A DNA stretch of 64,000 nucleotides, taken from contig NC_064223.1 in NCBI RefSeq assembly GCF_023101765.2, positions 7,590,113 to 7,654,112 of the forward strand. Direction: 5' to 3'. Each line of letters begins with the position of its first letter. Within the stretch, counting starts at the first letter, position 1. This stretch comes from Spodoptera frugiperda. Taxonomy: Eukaryota > Arthropoda > Insecta > Lepidoptera > Noctuidae. A model generated the notes under the pieces. It was not told where the DNA came from, did no database searches, and saw nothing but the letters and a program-made list of their open reading frames with translations. A program made the position numbers and the translations under genes. Shown in pieces: positions 24,797-33,700 of the stretch.

Positions 24797-27700
24797 TCAT
24801 GTTGAACTTTTCCCTGAAGACGTACTTGTAGAGCTCTTGTTGTTTTGAGGTTCTGGCACACTCAATTGTTTCCAATCTCTCTGTAACACCCAAAAGTACA
24901 TAAATTAATTAACAAAACAAGAACAATAAAATTACGTACTCAAACTAGTGCTAGTCAGCTTGAGATAGTTGAGCATAACGCCATCTATAATTATCTTGAA
25001 GTACCTATCTAAGAAACGCAACTAAGCACTAAACTTTGCATAGTCACGAAGGATAGACTAACCCTAAATTAGTTTATCTTTTAGAAATAGTAATTTAAAA
25101 CAAGGTACTCTACCAGCATTTTGTTGTCAGGTATTCTCGAAATGAAGTCCAATAAGTCGTTGTTCAGTATTCGATCTGGGTTCAAGCGCTTCCTCCCGTA
25201 TTTGTATATACCTGAAATATTTAATTAATCAATGACATGGTAAGTAGTACGCAATATTATAATTAGAGCTTAGAGCAACCCAACCAATAGTTGTTTATAT
25301 TTTTATTCGCTTATCCAGTTATGTAGGTACTTACCAAATCCCATCATGAGGTATTTATAAGGAACAAAGTAGAGAAGTGCTGAATTTATCACTAACAATA
25401 TCATCGACAAGATAGTCAGAAACGGGACCTTGAATGTTGCTAAACTGAAAAATAAGTAATTACAATTTAGGTACATTTAATTACACACACATTAAAGAAA
25501 AATTCACAGAGCTATAGTTTATTCACAATAGCATTAGACAGAAGTTTAAAAAGATTATTTTTAGGCTACACTTTGTAATAAAAGTGATGATATACGTACC
25601 ACAAAGCTATAGGTAAGTAAATCTGGTGAAAAATCTTTGAACATTAGCTTGAGTTAAATGCCTAACTATACTCTTCAAAGTTAAACCTCGTAAGCTACAC
25701 TTTAGAACGAGCACCGAGCTTCACTGACGGACAGACTGACAGACATCCATCATTTGGGAATGCCGATAGACGATAAGATTATAATAGAACCTACTTCGTA
25801 AACTTATTTCAGACATTTCTTGTCATAGTAAATCTTATTAGCTCCTAACGCACATAGGTACCTATATGAAGAAACGGATAAACGCTTTCCAACATGCATG
25901 CTTACAATAATAGTACAATAAGATACAACTTACTTATACAGTCTTTCAGCCACTGAGACTAGATACTCTATACCCGCTGTTATAGTGAGTGTCATATCTG
26001 GCAGACCTTTAATTTTATCTGACACAGACTCTTCGCCCTGTCCATCATCTCCCTTGTTCCAGTCTTTGGGCCCTTCATCATTTGGTAGTTTCGTTTCTTG
26101 ATCTAGAACAAACGAAATTATCTTATCGACAAGATACAACATTGCTATAGATACAGATAGGAATACAATTAGTTTTGAAAATGATAATTTAAAAGCATTT
26201 TCACTTATTGCTATATTGCAGTTATAAAATGATAAATGTAAATAAAAATAATACAGTTTTTTTTTTAAGGAGGGAAAATCATCCACTGCCTTCTATCGCC
26301 TTGGGGAAGGCGATTCTTACTAAAATCCCGTTCCTACTCTTGCTTTTCGAGCTGGAGCCCTGCAGGTTACTCGCCAGGCAGTCTGCAGCTCTGGGACAAT
26401 AACAGTATAGCATGTTTGTTTTCCTCAAAATGTATGGTGCCTTCTCTCGCTTTTCAATGCCTTATAGCTGAACTCTTTGTGATCAACCGTGGTATTTAGA
26501 ACGGCATTTTATAATATCTCAATTAACATCAAAGCTCAATTAAAAGATTTTTTCTTCAGTGTACAAAAGTAGACGTAGTAGATGCTACGACAAGCGATTT
26601 GAGCGACATCTGTGATGTATGTCAGCAGCTCGTAAGCTTGGACGTCACCCCCAGTTTATGTGTACAAAGCATCATAGGCTCACGGTAGTAATCAGTCACT
26701 CACACACATTCGCGATAAGTTAAAAAATCACTTACGTAGTTTATGATCAATAAACCATATGACTGGGAACAGGGCGGCAATAAGTAATGGTGTCATCCAT
26801 GGGTCGAAATAGTACCAGAATATTAACCAGGAACAAAGTATGGTCGTCGATAACTCTCGATCATCCCATTCCAGAAATATCCTGCAAAAATTAAACAAAT
26901 TAAGTTGGAACTTATAAATCAAAGGTATCACAAACGGGAAGGTAGAAGCGCCCATTTCAGAAGGTGAAGCATATATAGCTACTTATTCTAATTATTATTT
27001 GGATTAAGTAGCTATGCTATATATGTAACACCCATTTTTCCTATTTTCAGTTATATAAGTCCCATAATAGTATGAGGGTGAATCTGTAGCAAATACGCTC
27101 ATAATAAGAATTTCAAAACCCCACATAGACCAATTTTTTTCAACCCGGATATCACATTAAGAGCAGAATCAAATCGCGTGCATTCAAGTTTGAGGTCGAT
27201 TCAGCCTTATCAGCATAATGCACATGGATACAATTGCACATCCTACATGTGTAACACACACACACGTGTACAGAAATGTGTAAATAAAATAAACTAAGCA
27301 GTCAATCACACAAGTCATTAAAAGATAGAGATAACGTATCACGCATTTGATTAAATGCATTTTTTAATAAAAACTCGGTAGATATCCGTTATGAGAATGA
27401 GTAGCAAAAAGTCCCTATCTAATATAGATTTTCTAGCTAAATCCATATAAAGACTTGTGAGTCATGTACAAAACTGTGCGATTCTTCTTGTAATCACGTG
27501 AATACTTACTTGCACTCATAAGATTACCAAATATGTACCTGTCCGAAAGTAAAAAAAAGAGTGTCGTCAGGTTCTGATAGAAGACCGTTTGTTTCTTTTG
27601 TATATTTATCAAACCAATAAATGTATTATAATAATATTATTTTGTTTGTTTGGATGTTTGTCCGTCAATCACGCTCAAACTACCCAACTAATTTAGATGA

Positions 27701-30700
27701 AATTTGGTATGCAGAGAGGGTATGAGCTGACTTGGGTGATAGGATCTTTTTATCCCACGGGAACGCGGGCGTAGCCTGCCAGGAGCAAGTGTTCTTGTAA
27801 ACTCAGAAGTTTTGAAGCATGTTAGTGAAATCATGTCAGGAGTGTTGTACGGATCTGGATGAAAATTGGCATAGTTGCACAAAGGCATATAATGAAGGTC
27901 TACTAACTCTTTATCTTCATATCCCGGTAATTGGAAACCATCTAGCCCAGTCTATCACAAAGTTAGATGTATTCACTTTTGATACCAAAAAGATAGGTAC
28001 TTACTTGAAATATTCATTGAATATAAAGAGAGCATCGAATGTATCTCTGATAAACTTGCAGTTCTTGTAAATTAGTGGTATGTCGAACTTAGGCGGCTTC
28101 GTTATGTACTTCACTTGTTTCGGACGAAACAGTTTCAATGAAGCCATCACCTGGAAAAAGACACGTCATTTATATAGACATACCACGTAGTTTTCAAATA
28201 ATGGATGTCTTTAAACATGATAATCTAAATACCTATAGATCTATTTGCATAATGTACAAAGATCGGATATGAATCAGCTAATGAAAAGTCCAATTCATTA
28301 CTCATCCTACAAGTCGAACTTTGAACCGTACAAGTGTATAATCAAGAACTATATTTGTGATCAATGAATAAACAAAGGTTCAAACATCTATATTTTATAA
28401 TAACTATCGTGAGACATACTAAATTAACTAAAAATCACGGTTTATTCACGTAAATTAATTGAGAAACGCTCTACTAGTTTCGAGTCACAGAGGGACTACA
28501 CTACTGTACGTAGTCTGCGCATGATCAGGAGACCCTCTGTGATTCGAAACTAGTAGAGTTTTTCTCCATTATTTTCGTGAGCAAAACCGTGATTTTTAAT
28601 TAATTTATTAGTTCAAACATCTAATTAAAAATCCCACATGTAGCGCAAGGTGAATAATTAATCTCCCGGATTATAGTCACAATCAAAACAATTATCGCAG
28701 TTTGTTATCAACATTAATTTATTATGAACTTGTGTTTTCATAGCACGTGAGCTAGTACTAACGTACCAGCTGTTCAGTATTACCTACGTACCGTACATAG
28801 TTCAATATCCTTGAGTTGAATTAGGATTCTAGATTAATTTTATAGTTATGGCGACATAGTTTAAATATCCAAATTACCCAATGTCACAGACAATTAAAGA
28901 TATAATATTAATAAATTGTTTTTGTTGAAGAATTTACCAAATTAAGAATTGTACCAGGTTATTCATAAATAGAAGAATTTCGTTTCGTAATATAACCATA
29001 AAAATATCTTGTATTCTAACGTTTTCATTTTTTTAATTCCCATCAATCACTGATTCGCACCGCGATATCAGTCGTCGCACTCATAACATCTATTAATTGC
29101 TAACATTTACTTTTAACATGCGGGATTTACTATGTTTATTATTTATTTATTTGTTAAAAGGTAGATGTTAAAAAACTTATAAAACTAGTGTGTACAGTCT
29201 GAGAAAACTATCTTGGTTGAATTAAATTCCTATCATTTTCTGTAAGTGCCAGTTAACTTTGTCAAAAGAAATACTTACAGGATTCCAGAATATGTTCATT
29301 TCCAGTCGTACTCTGGGACAGTTGCCCCGCGCCCCCTTCTTCTTGCAGCTGTCCTTGAGCGCGTACCAGCAAGCTTCGCCATTGTTTATCCGGAGCAATG
29401 GTATGATCACTCTGCCCAGAAAGTCGTACAGCAACGAATTTATGGAGCGATCATACACCTTCAGCTCAAAAGTTGATGCCACGTCGTATATATTACTGGA
29501 AATCAAGAATATTTTATTGAAATATCACATTTGGGATCGCCATTAAAAGTGCGGTTATAAGAGGCCTAATTCCTTCCATCATCTAACCCCCAAAACATCG
29601 GCAACGCATTTGTAATTCCACTGGTCTTGCTGGTGTCCGTGGATGGTGCCAATTGCTTACCATCAGTTAAACCATCGGCTCGTCTGCTGCGGCTGCCTTA
29701 TTCCATACAAACATATTGTACAAAATTTTGCAAATAATTTACGCCTAATTAAAAAGTCAAGCGGAAGATAGCTGACTATCAATTATCACTAGATCACTAC
29801 TTAATCCTCCGATAGCTGATGCCAAATTGTTATTTCTTTGATTATGTTTTTAAAAAAACGTCAGTAAATGTTTTTTCGTTTGTTATTCGATTGTGTTATC
29901 GAGAATCTATGAACTTGGGAAGGAAAAATGTTTAGATAGGTAGGTATGTGTTTTGCGCAAACGCAGGAGGTGTAGATTGATTAGATAATACAATGAATTC
30001 TTTTACAATGCAAAACATGCTATCAAAATAACTCAATACACAAGCAATCAAGCAACAGGGGCATAAACTTTTTTTAAACTTTGACCCTCTCTAGGAAGTT
30101 TTTCCTGTATCTTGGGTGCGTTCACAAATATACAATTTTACACATACACATGACCAGACCCGAAACAACAATTTGCGGATCACACAAAGAGTTGCACCGT
30201 GCGGGAATTGAACCCGCTACTAGCTGCGCAGGAGCCGGTTGCCACCACCGCACCAACCGTGCAGTCAAAAGCCTTAGCGGAAAGTGGAGGAAACACAAAC
30301 GTAAATGAAGTGCCAGTTGAAATATCACATTATAAACATAATAAGTAGGTAAATAGAAGACACTCACAACACGTAGGTTTTATTCCACACAGGTTCCGAA
30401 CTAGAACTGACTGATGGAGTTTGGATCTTCTCATTGTCCAATTCTAAAGTGCAGTATGCATTTGGCTTGCCATACAGCCCCTTAGCCCCAATCACTTTTA
30501 CATGTAACTGGCCAACAATACTTGTGTCTGGCGTCAAGTTATAGAAAGCCTGAAAAATAATAATATGTAGTACTCGATGGTTCAAGAGTAAATGCAATGC
30601 CCGATAACAATACAGTTGACTTTAGTTTTATCTGTCAATTATTTACGACAAGTTATTGATCTCTTCTGAAAGTGACGTGAGAGTGTATTATTTTAAATTT

Positions 30701-33700
30701 AAGAATTAGATATGCGAAAATCCTTAACGAAATAATTCTACACAAAAACCAAAACTAAACTAAATACTATACAAAACTTAACTTTGGCTATCTCTATTTC
30801 TATGATGTCTACCTTTACATTAATTTTCACAACAACGATAAAACATACTCTAAAATAATCACGTAGCAATTTCCCTTTTCACCCTTAACTCTACGTAGTA
30901 GTGCTACGCAAACCTGGCTACGAAATCTCTCTACACGTAGCACTGCTACGAGATGCTACACCTGGAAAAGTCTTTAATCGCGTAGTCCTTTTTACGCTGC
31001 GGCCTAAGAAGTGCTACAAAAATGGTCTACTCTCGAAATGTTTGAATAGAACATATTAAAATAATTACATTTTTATAATTATATACATACATATTTTGAT
31101 CGTAAGTCTTCCACATTTGGTTCATTGCTCGAGGTCGATTGGTCAGGGTCGTGTATCGTCCGTGTGGTACACAATGTTACTGACAGATGTACGGAACCGT
31201 AGCCTCCGTCCAGATCCTGCCATATGTCGTGTGTGCGCTCCCTCTCTCGAGTTGACAGGTCTAGAACACAACTTTCAAAATAATTTAACTAAGTACCTCA
31301 AAGATTGAACATTTTTTATAGGATTTGACTTGAAGTGAGTGAGTTTTATATTTTTAATGGAATTTTTCCTAATTAAACACTAATTAAACAATTGAAATAA
31401 AAACAATTATAAACATTATTCGACTCAAGACATAGGTAATCTAATATATAAAATTTTCATGTCACAATGTTAGTTACCGTACTCATACGAAACGGCTTCA
31501 CCAATTTTTACCAAATTTTATATTTTACAGTTGGTCTGAGAATCGGCTATTTTCCTACAAGTGATACTGGTTGTTCACCCTTAATTGTTTTTGACAAAAT
31601 AATCTATAAGGCAAAGCAACGTTTGCCGGGTCAACTAGTACGTATGTATGTAGGAAAGATAGGAAGTCCCTAGATAAGACCTTCGAAGTAAACAAACCAA
31701 GCAAAAATTATATGTAAGTAAATGTCCAAGTTCAGTGGCGGTCTGCCCAGTACCTATTGCCACTGACCTGGGGGGTTAAGGTCAATCAGATAAGCTGCAC
31801 GTTTATACAAACAACCAATGAGTTCATGTCTGCTGTACGTATCTCACTCATTAATTAACTAGATCAGACTCCCGTATTTATAATAAACACAGACTAGTCC
31901 ATTTAATATCTATGTCTACTTAAGATAATTATGACCAAAACTAGGTTTCAGGTCAAATAAATTAAAATGGACTGTGATCTGAACTCAGACGTTAGTCTAT
32001 AATAAGTCAAAAATCATGCTGTGTTTTCAGAAATGGGTATAAATGTTTCAATTAATAAGTACTGGTTTTACAGAATGAATACTTCTATCTTAAGTGTGGG
32101 AGAACCATGCTTCGGCAAGAATGGGCGGGCTCGACTGGAGCAATATCATGTCTCACAGAAAATCAACGTGAAACAACGCTTGTGTTGTATTTTGTTATGT
32201 GAATTAGGTTACCGGAGGCCCAATCATACCCCTTCCCAATTTCTCAACAACCCTTCAACTCCTAACCCCGAAAACACCAGCAACGCACTTGTAACGCCTC
32301 TGGCGTTTCGGGTGTCCATGGGCGGCGGCAATTGCTTACCATCAGGTGACCCGTCTGCTCGTTTACCGATTTATACCATAAAACAATATATTTTTAATCT
32401 GTGTCTATTTCTAACACATACATACCTGTTACTATTTGACAGTAGTCGTACAGAAAAATAATGAATTATTATTCTAAGAAGGTACTTATCTCTATCTATT
32501 AATAATCTGTAGAGACAGATTAGAGGTACATTGGTACATCTTATCGTATTTAAATAGTTCAATGTGAGAACTTATAAACGGATATTCGATAACGCATAGA
32601 AGGTATTACAAAATCAAATACATTTATTGATGTAAACAAATATCGTTTGTACTTAATTCTGTAAGACGTAATAAATGTTTTAACTAGAAGGTTACCTATA
32701 GAGATTTACAATGGAAAATTGCCGCGTGTACTGCGCTGCGTAAGTAAATGTTTCGTGTTGAAAGTCAATCATATGATTGTAAAAGGCTGATGATGTCCTC
32801 TTAAAATACGTTAATCTACGTATTATGGCATATGTAATAGTTAGTACATTACACTAATATTATAAATGTGAAAAAGTTTGTTTATTTGAAGGGTTTATCC
32901 GCAAACCACGCTGAAACTACTGAACGGACTTTGATGAAATTTCATATACAGACACGGTGTGGGGTAACTTGGGTGATAGGATATCATTATATGCCACAGG
33001 ACAGCTAGTAGTAATCTATGCCACAGGACAGCTAGTAGTAATCTAATATAATAACGTGGACCTATCGATGTTTGATTTTTTGCAAAAATACACGTTGGTA
33101 GTACAACAGTTTAACAAGTGTAATCACTAAGAAGGTACCTACTAAATAAGTATTATAAATATTTTTAGTAGTATTATAAGTATTAAAACATTTTTCCCAT
33201 ACCTGCCCATAAAATTCTTCTGTTTCCCTTTATCCCATAACGATATAGTTAGCAGCTGATCGTTGCGCAGATGTAGTCTGAAACTTTCCCTCCATTGCGG
33301 CTGTCTTGTGGCGGGAACCGATTTCGATTTGTACGACTGAGAACCCAAACTGTAACAAATGTGGTGAAATTGTAATGAAATATTTTTTGATTTAAGCTTA
33401 TATAAATTTATCACTTTTTATGAGTCACATATTTCGCAATCTTTGTAGGATTTCCTTGTTAACTTCCTTTGTCGATAAATTCTAGAACAAAGTCCTAATT
33501 ATTGAATTGATTAAATCAATGTTGATCACTATTTATTATAATGATAGGCATTGTTTACCTATGCCCTATTAATTTTACGAACTCTTGTAAATATTATTAA
33601 GGTCTTAAATATTTACATACTCATTGGACTGCAAATATTAATTAACTCATTGGCCTACATTCATGCACATTTACTATTAGGTAGTTAATTTTAAACGAAA

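Noticed and set aside
25930..26286. 118-codon minus-strand frame as one exon starting at MDDFPSLKKK
   Set aside because: The upstream half reads through an intron and a family B repeat. The real exon starts at 26102 after a TAG acceptor, matching the paralogue's phase.
30100..30275. Possible tRNA gene on the minus strand
   Set aside because: A- and B-box likeness only. No acceptor stem or anticodon arm can be formed, and a second diverged copy at 35893 shows that it is a SINE.
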